From positions 248,001-312,000 of the forward strand of contig JAHYIO010000009.1 of assembly GCA_020543525.1 (NCBI GenBank): a stretch of 64,000 nt of DNA, written 5' to 3'. Positions within the stretch are counted from its first letter, which is position 1. Each line of letters opens with the position of its first letter. A program made the translations under genes and the position numbers. Source of the DNA: Coriolopsis trogii. Taxonomy: Eukaryota > Basidiomycota > Agaricomycetes > Polyporales > Polyporaceae. This document shows, piece by piece, positions 45,010 through 55,444 of this stretch. The notes under the pieces are model-generated. The model did no database searches and was not told the origin of the DNA. It saw only the letters and a list, made by a program, of their open reading frames with translations.

Positions 45010-46021
45010 CCCTCGCGATTCGTGCGCTATATACATGACCACACAAGCGTTGACAGGCACGAACACACGATGCACTGCGCATGGTACAGGCAACGTTCGG
45101 AACCTTCATACTTTCTCGAAGTGTCTATGTAATCCGCACTCTTTTAGCCTGGCGTACTCGTCGACACACTTCGATGCTGTATTCTGTCAGTGTTTCTGTC
45201 CTTTGGGATACGATGCAACGACATAGGCACGTGACTATAGTAGTCGAAAACGTGATAAATTAGGGTGGTTTCACCCCACATCATGTTGGGCGCCTATTAT
45301 ATTGTCTTCATGCATCCACCATCATCATCATCCTAGGACCTACCAGCTGCAGATCAGCCAAATAGCGTCAACCACTGCGAGGCTTTCAACGGCTGCTAAG
45401 TTGCTTATGGTCGCCGCGTCCTGCTCTTGACCGCTCAGGCTTTGTTACTCGCTGATGGCCTAATTGATCTCTGAGTTGCTCGCCCATTCACCGTAACAGA
45501 AGATCTCAAGTGCAGCTCGCGGAGGCCTCCTGAGCCAAATACGTATACTACCTCGGTCCACCTGCCAGCCAAACGTCGCACTATTTAACACCAAATGAAC
45601 TTCTTTTTGCCCAACACATGTCCTCACGCTGCCTCGAGGTGTCTTTGTGAAACTCTCCGTGACCGCCGGATCGTCTGTGGATGCTTCAGGCTGCCTTAAA
45701 GTGCGAAGGTTAAATTTCGGCTTGACGCGTAACAGCGACGGGCTACCAGAGGGACCCTTTTCATGCGGTCGGGCGAGATATGTGGTTCGCGCTGGGTAAC
45801 TGCTCATCAATGACACGAGATGGATGTGTTCGAGGGTCTTCGGCATTGGCCCCTGCCATGCTGCTCTCGGGACACAATCTATACATACTCATATCATAAC
45901 GGGTGGCTCCGACGCCTCATGAAGATAACCCATCATATTCCACTCCGAGTGAGTGTCATTCTTTCATACTTCATTGCGAGTAGGCTTTTACTCACTGCAA
46001 CCGGGATACAGCGCTCCCAGT
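45010..46021. other. Intergenic
   Basis: No gene recognised. A CATCATCATCATC run occurs near 45,321. The right part leads into the decayed F-box/LRR-like gene. Confidence 0.3.
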
Positions 46022-47325
46022 ATGAATTTCCCGTCGCAGCTCACGTCCCTCAACTTAGACGCATCGCATATAGTCGTCTTCTTGCCACGTCATGAAGACA
46101 TCCCGTGGGGTTTTATGACCTTGGTCTGCGCCAGCTCTTCTGCGGACCCGTCGAGGTTCGCCCGGACAATATCGCATCTCTGCATTCTTGCCTTCGACTC
46201 CAGTCGACGACCCCTCGATCATTCCTCTTGCGACACGTCACAGTCAACTGCTCCTTATCGCGCCCTCTGTGGCTCTGCGACGGTGAGAGCGAGCCGCTCC
46301 GTTAGAACTCCTCCATGACATCTTGCAGGGGACTCGCCTTCTCAGATTCATAGAACTTGAATGGGGCGCTCCAAGCTCGTCAAGTTACTGGCTTTCTGCC
46401 TCCCCCGCGCTCGAGAGCTTGGTGGAACTCCATGTTCCCTTGGCTTCGCAGCAGCTGTGGGACAAGATCAACAGTCTACAGGCACCCCTTCGTCGATTGA
46501 CAATGAACTCGGTCCGACGCTTCACTTTCCAGCGGTCGACCCAATCATGCTCCTGGAAGCTGTTCGCACTATGCTTGACGAACTCGACCTATCTGTAGTT
46601 GATTTCCAGGACGAAGCGGCGCAATAACAAAACGTGCATACACTCGCCCTTTCCGATTGTTATTATGGGGCATCGCGGGGAGGAATTGACATACGGCCAG
46701 TAGCGCACGCCTTTTCAAACGTGCGCCACTTTGGTTGTTCTGCCTCTCGGTGCCACCCCGAAGTCCGCCGCCATTGGGGAAGAGGCCAGCGTTGCGATCA
46801 TGGAGAGGTGACACAACGCTGTCGCGCCCTGACTAGCGGCATTGGCGTAGTACGAGCGGCATCTGGCAGTCTCTGACGCATGTCACTGCTGGGCATGTTG
46901 TCGACTTGTACATGCTGGGGCTGTGCTGTGCTGTACAAATCGTGGAAATGGAGGCACTTTCCGAAGGGACAATCTGAATGCTCCCCCTAGTGCGTGATTC
47001 TCCTACTCCTTGGTTCTCACTGTGACCGGTCGCTCACCGAGATGTTGATCAGGCAACGCAGACGACGCTCACCATCGTCCTCGCCCCACTCACCCTCAAA
47101 AGCTTATATGTCAACTTCGTTCGATGGGACCATGGTGGACCATATCGTCTCTCGCAGGACGCTCAGCACACGATCGACTTCTCCCTCGACCGGATCTGTG
47201 ACCGGATTGACGACGCCGCTATACAACTCTTCTTGCGTGTTGCGTCTTCGGAGGAATTGACGGCAGCGGTAGCAGGGCGGCGGCAGGTTCGGAACACTCG
47301 GCCGAGACTATGGACGGCACACGAG
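46022..47325 (+). pseudogene. Decayed F-box/LRR-like gene
   Basis: Fragments in shifting frames read like the leucine-rich part of an Agaricomycete F-box protein: LTSLNLDASH, LLRFIELEWGAPSSSSYWL, LESLVELHVPLASQQLW, VRTMLDELDLSVVDFQDEAAQ (about 21 aa, ended by an in-frame TAA at about 46,625), NVHTLALSDCYYGA and LAPLTLKSLYVNFVRWD. At about 46,301 one frame ends (SEPLR stop) while the next continues as ELLHDILQG, consistent with a one-base indel. A second frame change lies near 46,505. No F-box motif remains, so the family name is inferred from the LRR-like text only. Confidence 0.5.
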
Positions 47326-48350
47326 GTGAGTCGCGTTCTTTGTTCAACACGTTCAACATTGTTTCCTCGTGCACCAGGAGGTTCTCGAGCTGGCTTTTGC
47401 GTTTCAGGCCCGATTGTTCTCAGTCTGGGAGACAGGACGTGGCTTCTATGTCATTGTACAAGGCGTAGGGAATCAGCCTTGTAGTAAGGGCCACGACAGC
47501 ATCAACAATCACCGAAGCGCGCACTGTGTTCGATAGCCAGCAGACAGCGCTCATTGTAACAGACACCCACGCCCACGATCGCCTCTACATGTAGCTCCCC
47601 GACTCTACCCTGCGCACGCAGGTCGTCCGTCCTTCGATTATTTATTGCAAGGGACAGAGTCGAGTACTGCATCATCCTTCCCAGTCGTTATTGACGGAGG
47701 GCAATGCAGTCAGGCTGCCCGAGGGACGGTGCGTCGTCCTATCATTCTTGCAGTAGGTTCGGAAGGGAGATTAAAGTTCCCTGCATAACTGTTAGACAGA
47801 TGCGCTGCCCATGCGAATGCGGCATGTCACATTTGCGGTCCGTGATTCGAATGATAGATCTGTCGCAGCGCCCTGTGAATTTCTGGTGCTTGCTGTTCGT
47901 TGCTGCGCTGAGACCTTCGTTTCTGGGTCTCGGGCGGGGCGGGTACGTCTTCGTGCACGGCCAAGCGCAGGTGAGAGGTATACAATACAGACCCCCTCCT
48001 CGCTCTCCCGCGTGGGTACGTCCAGAACCCGCGTCTTTCTAACGACCCTTCGTCCAGATAACGCCTTTTCTCCCGCTTTTCGTTTACATAACAACCGATT
48101 CTGATTCCTTGGGAGCATCTGTCTTCGTAAGTCAACCTTCTGTTACGCTGTCAGTGTGAGTACCCGCATTGCTTCATACATTCCCAGGCTAATCGGTTCC
48201 TTGTATTCGCATTCGGGTACGTAGTGTACGCGATCTCGCTACTTGAGGCCCCGACAATACTAGACGAAAGCACTTGTCGAGGAACATACGCATCACCGGG
48301 AGACAGTCCAAGGGGAGGCTAGTGCACAGTACTAGCTGGTACGCCCGACA
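47326..48350. other. Intergenic, promoter of family member C
   Basis: No gene or repeat recognised. Confidence 0.3.
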
Positions 48351-50375
48351 ATGTCTGCCTCCACGTCAACCCCGCCTGTGAGCTTCTCGAGGTCCTCCTT
48401 ATTACCACCGCCAGGGCCATACGCGAGTTCTTTGGCATCACAGCCAGAGATTCCTATTGCGGAGTTTGGGTGGAGAAGCCTGCCTGATATGACCTCCTGT
48501 TCGTCCGCCACAATCAGCTGGCTGTATTCGGGACCAGAGCAGATCCTGCTCTTCGGCGCGTCCCCCGGCAGGAGCAACTTGTCCTTCTCCGCGACCGCCT
48601 CCTCCCAAACGTACACCATCTCCCTCGTGCGTCTCCAACCTGGACACTACACACTAACTGTCTCTGGCTCAAGTGGGAGCGGGATGGAGGGACGTGCCCG
48701 GCCCACGCAGTTCTTCGTGAACGGCTCAGACACCTCTTGCCTTGCCCCACATCCTCTTCCCCAGTTCGACGCCGCCTCTGACTCCGATGACTCGAACTCG
48801 GATGCCAACCACAAGTCGGCGATATTTGGTGGCATCGCGGTAGGAGTTGGGTCGCTCGTCGCTGCGCTCATCGCTGGATTCTACTTTCGCTGGGGTCACT
48901 TCTGGAGGCGCTTCCGGCGGCGCTCCAACGACGTCGAGCGAACGGACCCGCCAGAACGCCAGAACCAATGGGACAGTATGACCTCGCGAGACGCGAGCAT
49001 ACAGAACGGCCTTGTGGGACAGCGGACTCCAAGGACTCCAGAGATGCGCACCGTCTCGGCGGACACCTCGCAAGTCACGCTGCCCAAATTGGAGCCTAAC
49101 CGTCGCCCGCCGTCGGCTGGGCCAGGGACGTTCTCGCAGTATTCGCGCATGCTGGAGACTCCTACCCCTCCCCTGGTATCGCCACTTCCAAAGCTCCAAC
49201 CCAACCGACGGAAGCCCTCTGTTGCAGATTTGGGGAGAATCACGGTACAGAACGCAGAGCCTCCAGAACCTGTGCCGCCGCCACCAATACCAACATCTCC
49301 TCCTGCATCCCAGTTGCGACCATCCATCGTGTCCCCTCCACTGCCCAAGGAAGAGCTCAAGGTAGATCTCGATGTGGAGTTCACCAGACCGCGGCCTGCT
49401 CCTCCCATCCCCAAATCCGTGCCGATCATCTCCATGCCCAAACCGACGCGTCCCAAACGGGATGTACGACATTCTGTAGGGTCGGCATACACGTCCGCGT
49501 CCACCGCGCTGGAAGACATGTCGTTGCTCAAACCCGGAACGAACCCGCACTACATCGCGCCGGAAAGAGCGGCCACGCTGAAGAGGCTGAATACCGTCAT
49601 GGACCACCGCCGATCTTCCTTACCACCTGTGCCCAGCGCTACGCCGACGCCCCCGCCACTCTCGCCCTCGCCCGCCCCTACGTATACGTCGGACACTCCA
49701 TCGACGGCGACGGAGACAGGGCCAATCGCCGCGCCCCGCGAACCCTCACCACCCGCGCCCTCCCAACAACCGGCTCCATTCCCCACCTCGCCCATCACGC
49801 CCACCTCGCCCGACACGTCGCCCACGTCCCCAGGGTCAGCAGCGGGGGCGCGTGGTCTCACGCGCTCCGCCTCCGCGCGCACGACGGCCTCCCGGCGCAA
49901 ACCCGTCCCGTCCCTCTCGCCCGCCCCTACCGACCGCGACCGCGAGACGGACTTTGCGAGCCTCTGGTCCCCGAGCCTGACGCGGCGCTCGAGCTGGGCG
50001 AGCACCTGGAACGGCCGCGGCTCGCCCGTCCCGTCCTCGTCGACGTCGCAGATGTACGTGCGGGACAGCGCGTGGAGCGCGTGGACGTGGACGCGGCCGC
50101 TCGAGGAATGGGAGCGCGAGCAGATCCGGTTGAACGCCGTCGCGAGCGTCGCTGCGAGCGCGGGCCGGGCGCCGCCTGACTTGGACAGCCCGACGCGGGG
50201 CTTGCCTGAGCTCGAGAGTCGGAGTCCGCCTAAGAGCCCGCTGAGTAGCTCGCGAGGGCGGGGGGTGAGCTGGGGGCGGCACCAGAGCTTTGGTGAGATG
50301 AAGGCGATGCGGGATGTGGTTCCGGAGGTGCCACCGCTACCTCCCAAGAACCCGGCCAGGACGTACACAAGTTGA
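48351..50375 (+). CDS. Single-pass membrane protein, cluster family member C
   Basis: Single exon, 674 residues. The ectodomain aligns with A and B (SCSSATISWLYSGP, SSQTYTISLVRLQPGHYTLT, FFVNGSDTSC). The membrane helix is AIFGGIAVGVGSLVAALIAGFYF, followed at once by the basic WRRFRRRSN. The cytoplasmic tail is about 450 residues, Pro/Ser/Thr-rich, with many PxxP and SP/TP sites (possible SH3 ligands and kinase sites). It has an internal repeat LPKLEPNRRPPS / LPKLQPNRRKPS and, near the end, GSPVPSSSTSQMYVRD shared with member A. No signal peptide. An SRDAS motif just after the TM matches SRNSY of A. A membrane scaffold or sensor is my inference; no known family is recognised. Confidence 0.75.
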   Translation: MSASTSTPPVSFSRSSLLPPPGPYASSLASQPEIPIAEFGWRSLPDMTSCSSATISWLYSGPEQILLFGASPGRSNLSFSATASSQTYTISLVRLQPGHYTLTVSGSSGSGMEGRARPTQFFVNGSDTSCLAPHPLPQFDAASDSDDSNSDANHKSAIFGGIAVGVGSLVAALIAGFYFRWGHFWRRFRRRSNDVERTDPPERQNQWDSMTSRDASIQNGLVGQRTPRTPEMRTVSADTSQVTLPKLEPNRRPPSAGPGTFSQYSRMLETPTPPLVSPLPKLQPNRRKPSVADLGRITVQNAEPPEPVPPPPIPTSPPASQLRPSIVSPPLPKEELKVDLDVEFTRPRPAPPIPKSVPIISMPKPTRPKRDVRHSVGSAYTSASTALEDMSLLKPGTNPHYIAPERAATLKRLNTVMDHRRSSLPPVPSATPTPPPLSPSPAPTYTSDTPSTATETGPIAAPREPSPPAPSQQPAPFPTSPITPTSPDTSPTSPGSAAGARGLTRSASARTTASRRKPVPSLSPAPTDRDRETDFASLWSPSLTRRSSWASTWNGRGSPVPSSSTSQMYVRDSAWSAWTWTRPLEEWEREQIRLNAVASVAASAGRAPPDLDSPTRGLPELESRSPPKSPLSSSRGRGVSWGRHQSFGEMKAMRDVVPEVPPLPPKNPARTYTS

Positions 50376-50637
50376 TGCGCACACGTACTGTCCTTCTGAA
50401 GGCCTTGCATGCAGACCTGCTTGTGTGCTTATATTATTAGTCATTCCTTCGGTTAGGCCACTTCCTCACTTCAACCTTTATGTATTTTCGACGGACGCTC
50501 CTTCGAATTGTATCGACCACTTCACGTTGTACGCGATCATGGATAGACTAGACGTGTTGTGCATGTAAATTAGCGAAGATGTGTAGGATACATTTGGATG
50601 TCTACGAGCTCGCACGTGCGGTGTAAGGTGGGGTTGC
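50376..50637. other. Intergenic between convergent genes
   Basis: Shared 3' flank; nothing recognised. Confidence 0.3.
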
Positions 50638-51692
50638 TCATGCTGCATCTTTGCCTTGCCCTTGCTGAGACTCGGCCTCCTTCAACTGCTTGCCGAGGAT
50701 CTTTGCGCTGACCTGAAAACACGGTCAGCACAAGCCTGGAACGCCACAATCATGACCTCAGGACGTACGTTGCGTATGTGCATAGCGGCCCGCTCCACGC
50801 CGAACTCCTTGCTCTTCTTGTAGTACTCGAGGGACTCTTCTAGCTGTCCGCATGCTTCTAGGACGGCAGCGAGGTTGAAAGCGATCTCTCCGTCTTCGGG
50901 AGCAAGCGAGGAAGCCACGCTGAATATGCGTTATAGCGAACCCGAACCCAAGCAATGGGTGTGCACGATAAGGGACGCACCGGAGATGGTGTAGCGCGAG
51001 ATCGGGTCGGCTCACGGGGGAGACAATGTACGCACTAGCTAGGTCTGAGGCTGGCGATGAGAACCGCACCACGAACAGGAATGGCAGAACATACTAGTGT
51101 GGGCATCAGGACTCGAGGGTTGGAGAGCAATAGACTCCTTCCAACACGAGATGGCCGCGTCAAACTCCTCTGTTGGCCAATTAACCTGTCATGCGTGCAC
51201 TCGGCGCGGTATCGCAGATACGCACTTAGATGGTAGTGGGTCACGCCGAGATTAAACAGGCCGCTCGCGGTACGCTTGATGTCCACGCTGCGTTGATAGA
51301 GAGTCTGTGGGTGTATACGTGAGCAGTACATGGGGCTCGAGGGACACACGTACCTTGGCAGCCTGCACATCACCCTCCTCAAGCTTCTGTGTGCCTTCTT
51401 CGAGACACTGCATAGCCTCGACCTCTGCGGGATTCACAGCAGAAGAGGTTGGGGTAGTCGAAGTTGCCCATCCTAAGGCCAAGGGAGAAGTGAGCGAAGG
51501 AGAGACGAGGGGTGAGCACTGTGACGCACGTCTGCTCACCAACAGGGATCCGGACGCAGCCCTTGCACGTGCAACCCCAGGTCGAGAGGCCACTTGGACC
51601 GCATGGTACGAGCGCGAAGAGGAGAGTACGGCGTTGCGTTGAAAATGAGAAGCTCTGGCAAGACGAACGAGAGATGTGATCCGGGCAGACAT
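50638..51692 (-). CDS. Mitochondrial TPR-repeat protein
   Basis: Exons (minus) 51354-51692, 51226-51304, 51095-51169, 50981-51044, 50769-50919, 50638-50712 give 260 residues. The N-terminus (MSARITSLVRLARASHFQRN...SSSRSY) is Arg/Ser-rich and free of acidic residues, a good mitochondrial presequence. Three to four TPR helices follow: CLEEGTQKLEEGDVQAAK, ASGLFNLGVTHYHL, FDAAISCWKESIALQP and IAFNLAAVLEACGQLEESLEYYKKS. TPR units mediate protein binding, so this is probably an assembly or import factor. Six exons for a 260-residue protein is intron-dense. A 67-nt stretch (51,473-51,539) looks intron-like, but its removal breaks the frame, so I keep it as coding. The partner is unknown. Confidence 0.78.
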
Positions 51693-51776
51693 GGTGAATG
51701 TGGTGTGTTGGAAGTTGAAGGAGGTGAAAGTTGGACGCGTGCAAGTCTTCAGTCGTCGACAGCGCAGCAAAATGCA

Positions 51777-51857
51777 TGGTCGAGGCCGGGATCGAACCGA
51801 CGACCGCCTGTGTACCAGAGTGTAAGACAGGAGTGATAACCACTACACCACTCGACC
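51777..51857 (-). tRNA. tRNA-Val (UAC) with an 8-nt intron
   Basis: Acceptor stem GGTCGAG / CTCGACC, D-arm GTGGTGTAGTGGTTATCAC (A box), T-arm GGTTCGATCCC (B box). The anticodon stem is CCTGT / ACAGG with a 15-nt loop; removing 8 nt after position 37 leaves a normal 7-nt loop with anticodon TAC (plus-strand 51,822-51,824). The discriminator base is A; CCA is not encoded, as expected. It lies 84 bp upstream of the TPR gene on the same strand. Confidence 0.9.
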
Positions 51858-52253
51858 AGCCTTTGAAGACGTTGCTGTGTAATATATGTTGCACGTGTCC
51901 CTATGACGTAGGGTTATACCTATTAGACGTAGCCCTTCAGAATGGACTGCATAGTTGGTAACTTGGTCCAGTCCTTCACTCTGACATACTTGGTGCACAC
52001 AAAACCTTGGTCACTGTGACGGCAAAGATTTCAGTGAATGTTTACGACACCTTATATGACCAGAGTTTTGATAGAATGCATCCCACAGGACCACCTCTCG
52101 CTGTCGAGGTATTGACTCGGAGCGTCACGGTTTACCGCGACTCCTGAATACAGTTCGAATAAAGCTCCTCAAGTGGTCGCCGGAAGCCTTCTACAAGGTT
52201 CCCCTTTCAAGAACGAGGGGGCTCTCTATCAGCTCTTGTACGCGAACGGACCC
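51858..52253. other. Intergenic upstream of the mpaB-like gene
   Basis: The frame of the first called exon is open upstream to about 52,173 without an ATG, so an extra 5' exon could exist. Nothing else recognised. Confidence 0.3.
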
Positions 52254-54196
52254 ATGGAATTCTACATCGGCTCCTTCCGACCCTTCAGCTGGGATGAGGT
52301 CAAGCACCTCTCCGACTATCGTGATGTGAAGACCGTCTCTCCGGGGGACATCGTCGAAGTTTTCGGCCACCTCTGTCAATGGGACGAGGACTGTGTCCCC
52401 GCAGAGCTCTGCGAAAGGCAAGTACTCTCTGAATGTTCTTGCGCAAGCAACCACGTTCTCACAAGCTATGCTTAATCAGCTGGCGGCAGACAGGTGACCC
52501 AATCTGCGATGCCGCTCTACGAGAGGTGTTCACCCATCCATCTACCAGTGTCGGCAAAGACCTGCTACAATGTCTCAGGGACCACGCGGCGAGCGGACGA
52601 CCCGATACACAAGCCACCGGAACATTCCTGAACGAGGTTACCCAGGTGCCGCCGCCAGGATTGCTTGTTACGGGGAGAGAAGTGGCTATCGCGCAGGAGT
52701 TTTTCCTCGACGATTCAATCCAGATAATGCAGGCACTTCTGCACTACAGTCTGGCTGGTGGCTTAGCCAGGTATTTCCTCGTGTCCAGTGTTTACAGACT
52801 CAGGTTCACTTATCACTACAACGCAGTTCCCGCATTGTTAGAACTCTTGAGGCTGTGTCGTATTTGCTGCCACATGTCAAGAAAGCAGAGGCGCTGTCGC
52901 AGGCTTCCGATCTAGACCAAGTCGTGTCCCTGATCTCTCCAGAGTCAACGCAGAGAACGTTCGTGCGACTAGTAGAGACCATGCAATTTGTGCTCGACGT
53001 GATGGGCTGCTCTGTATCGGGCCTTCAACCCAAGACAGCCAGATCCTCTGAAGCCCAGGATGAACACCTTCTGGATCTGTTGCCAGGCGGAGAAGGCTGG
53101 AAATCTGCTGTCAGGGTCCGCCTCCTCCATGGCGTGGCACGCTGGCGCGTGCAGGAGCGATGGAACAAGACCATGCTTGGTCAGGCAGATAACGTCCCAA
53201 TCAGCCAGGAAGAACTCGCTGCGACGTAAGTCATCTTCTTCGCTGACGTGCTGGGGCATGGCACCAGTCGAGTACGAACGGGTTATTACTCGACCGATGC
53301 TATTTCCTACGTTGAGCACTTCATTCACACCGTGGGGCTGTTGTCGACGTGCGAGCCCCAACAGACTGGCCTCCTTCTCGACCATCCCAATCTGGTGTTT
53401 AGACCGGCTCAACCTCCCGCCGTCGCCCGAGAAAACGAGCGCATACCTCGCTCTCTGGCGACACATCGGGTACTACATGGGCGTCTCACCCTCTATCCTC
53501 CTACGCTACTTCTCCACGCCCAAGACAGCCGACAAGTTCGTCGCCAGCGCCGCGCTCAACCTCTTCCTCGAAGACCCCTCCTCCCTCTCTCCCTCGCGCG
53601 AAGGTGGCGATGCGAGTGACCGCAAGCAAGCAGCCACAGCCTCCCTCCTCTCCCGCCCAACGATTCCCATCCTCGTCGCAGTCTCAAACAGACCCCCGCT
53701 CCACACCTCCCTCGCGTACAACATCGCGCTCACCACGCACCTCCTCGGCCGCCCGCTCGCCGCGCACCTTGGCCTGCCCCCCACCTCGCTCGGCACCCGC
53801 CTCCGGATGCACGCGCTCCTCCTCGCCCAGCGTGTGCCGCACTACTTTGCGCGCTGGTACCCCCGCAGAGCGTGGGCCGAGAAACGGCGCGCCGTCCTCG
53901 CAGAGGGCATGGTCCGCAGCGTGCGCTGGAACATGGGCATGCGCCGCACGGCGTTCCGCCCGCGTACGGGAGTGCACACGGAGACGGAGGCGGCGGCTGA
54001 GAAGGAGGGCGGGGGTGAGCTCGCGCCTGGCGTTGTGGAGGAGGAAGGCGTGCGGCCGGATCCAGCGCGCGCGAAGGCGCTGACGCGCATGTGGAAGGAG
54101 GTGCTGTACGAGATGGTCGGTGTGTGTGCTGCGTTGGGCGTGTTGAGCGGGGTGATAGGGTATCTGGGGATAAGATATGTTCTGCGCAGCCTGTGA
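52254..54196 (+). CDS. mpaB/rubber-oxygenase-like protein (DUF2236)
   Basis: Exons 52254-52421, 52490-52770, 52827-53225, 53365-54196 give 559 residues. The DUF2236 family is heme-dependent and includes latex-clearing oxygenase and the ER-bound MpaB that cleaves a prenyl chain in mycophenolic acid synthesis. Matching features: GDPICDAALREVF start of domain, a SIQIMQALLHYSLAGGLAR helix, VRLLHGVARWRVQ (the His is the expected heme ligand), PISQEELAATLASFS read across the last intron, and YLALWRHIGYYMGVS. A C-terminal membrane helix (VGVCAALGVLSGVIGYLGI) fits ER anchoring. The start is uncertain, and the last intron (139 nt) is long. There are no neighbouring polyketide or terpene genes, so the substrate is unknown. 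Confidence 0.82.
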
Positions 54197-54420
54197 GCAC
54201 GGATTGTGTCGACGGGGTCGTCAGTCATAGAGTTGTAATATGTATCAGTAGTTTGTTTACTTCCTGCGCCTTCGGATGTAGTGGTCATAGAGCGACGCGA
54301 TCTAGTGCGCATTTGCACCTTGAAGATGTACAGAGTTACCTCGACGGATTCGCGGCTCCAATAGAGCCAGTCTTCTGTCAGTCTGTCGTCACGAGTGTAT
54401 GCGCGATATCCAAGCAAGCA

Positions 54421-54648
54421 GAGGATACCGCCATCGGCCTTGTACTTGCGAATGACGTTACAGGCCGCGGGGGTGGAAAGTATGGCATCCTGTCCGACGA
54501 TGACCTTGGCGACGCCATTCGCAGAACCGATCTTGAGGATGGTCTGCACTGTCTCGGGGAAGAAGTAGCGATCGTCACCACCGATGACGAGCGTCTTGCC
54601 AGATGGCTCGATGGAGTCAAAGATTGTGTGTTCATAGAACGAACCAAA
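54421..54648 (-). pseudogene. Phosphoglucomutase fragment
   Basis: An isolated 76-codon stretch reads FGSFYEHTIFDSIEPSGKTL..., GGDDRYFFPETVQTILKI, ANGVAKVIVGQDAILSTPA and KYKADGGIL. This is the N-terminal domain of phosphoglucomutase (PGM), which interconverts glucose-1- and glucose-6-phosphate. It stops exactly before the catalytic serine loop (normally TASHNPGG), and the following text is unrelated. No start codon and no other PGM exon is nearby. It sits between the mpaB-like gene and the 3' end of the glycosyltransferase, next to the edge of the segment duplicated at 12 kb. Confidence 0.75.
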
Positions 54649-54699
54649 ACACACCCATACAACCAAATGGGGAGCTGCATTGTAGGAGGGATTTGACTT

Positions 54700-55444
54700 A
54701 CAATGCACACAGCATCATTGAGCTCGAATTCGAGTTCCGTAGCATACGGGGCCTACCACCGGATCCACTCTCCGTACATGTTTGGTCGCTCTCCTCGGAT
54801 GTAAGCCTCGAAGGTACGCTTGAGGACTGTCGCCCAATCCAAGTCTTGCTCATCGTCTTCCACAAGACCGACAGGGTACGTGCCCGTCCTATTTTCTGCG
54901 GCGGCCCGGCCCATCCTTTCAGCATCTGCGAACTTCGGGCCAAGGTCTGGCCAGTTCATAGCCTTGTCGAACGGCTTCCACCTGCGGAGACGTAGTAGTA
55001 GCATAAGCAACATACATACACGACAGCGGCGACAGTGAGAGGCCGGGTGCTTACCATTCATTGTGGTAGTGATAGAGGAATGCCCCGCGGAAGAATCCGT
55101 CGAAGCCGACGACGCTAGGCGCGCCGCTCATTTGCGGAGGCGTGTTGAAGAACTGGTCAAAGCTGCGACCGCGTTTTCATGTCAACACAGGAGACACATA
55201 TGATAGCGGCTGGAACGTCGAGCTTACTCTGTGAAGAACGGCACCGTGGGACGGTCCTGGTGAAACTTCTCGTCCCAGAGAAGGTATTTCCTTGAGGGGA
55301 CTGTGGTGACCCACGCGGGGTCGAATACGGCGTCCGGGACACGGTAGAGGAGCCCATCCAGATTGCCCGCTCGTAGGTAGTTCGTGATGGTGTGTGGATG
55401 GAAGTCGAAATTATTAGCGAGGCCCATACGGAGGAGGTACGTTC
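54700..55444 (-). repeat. Source arm of the long-range inverted duplication
   Basis: It pairs with 11,815-12,553 in inverted orientation, 42 kb apart. Identity is very high across exons, introns and about 50 bp of 3' flank, and ends abruptly at both sides. Confidence 0.9.

Noticed and set aside
51473..51539. Putative intron in the TPR gene first exon
   Set aside because: Its removal shifts the frame to an early stop; reading through is open and in phase.
53226..53364. Extra exon (VEYERVITRPM...) in the mpaB-like gene
   Set aside because: Skipping it joins EELAAT to LASFS, the known family pattern, in phase; including it breaks the domain.
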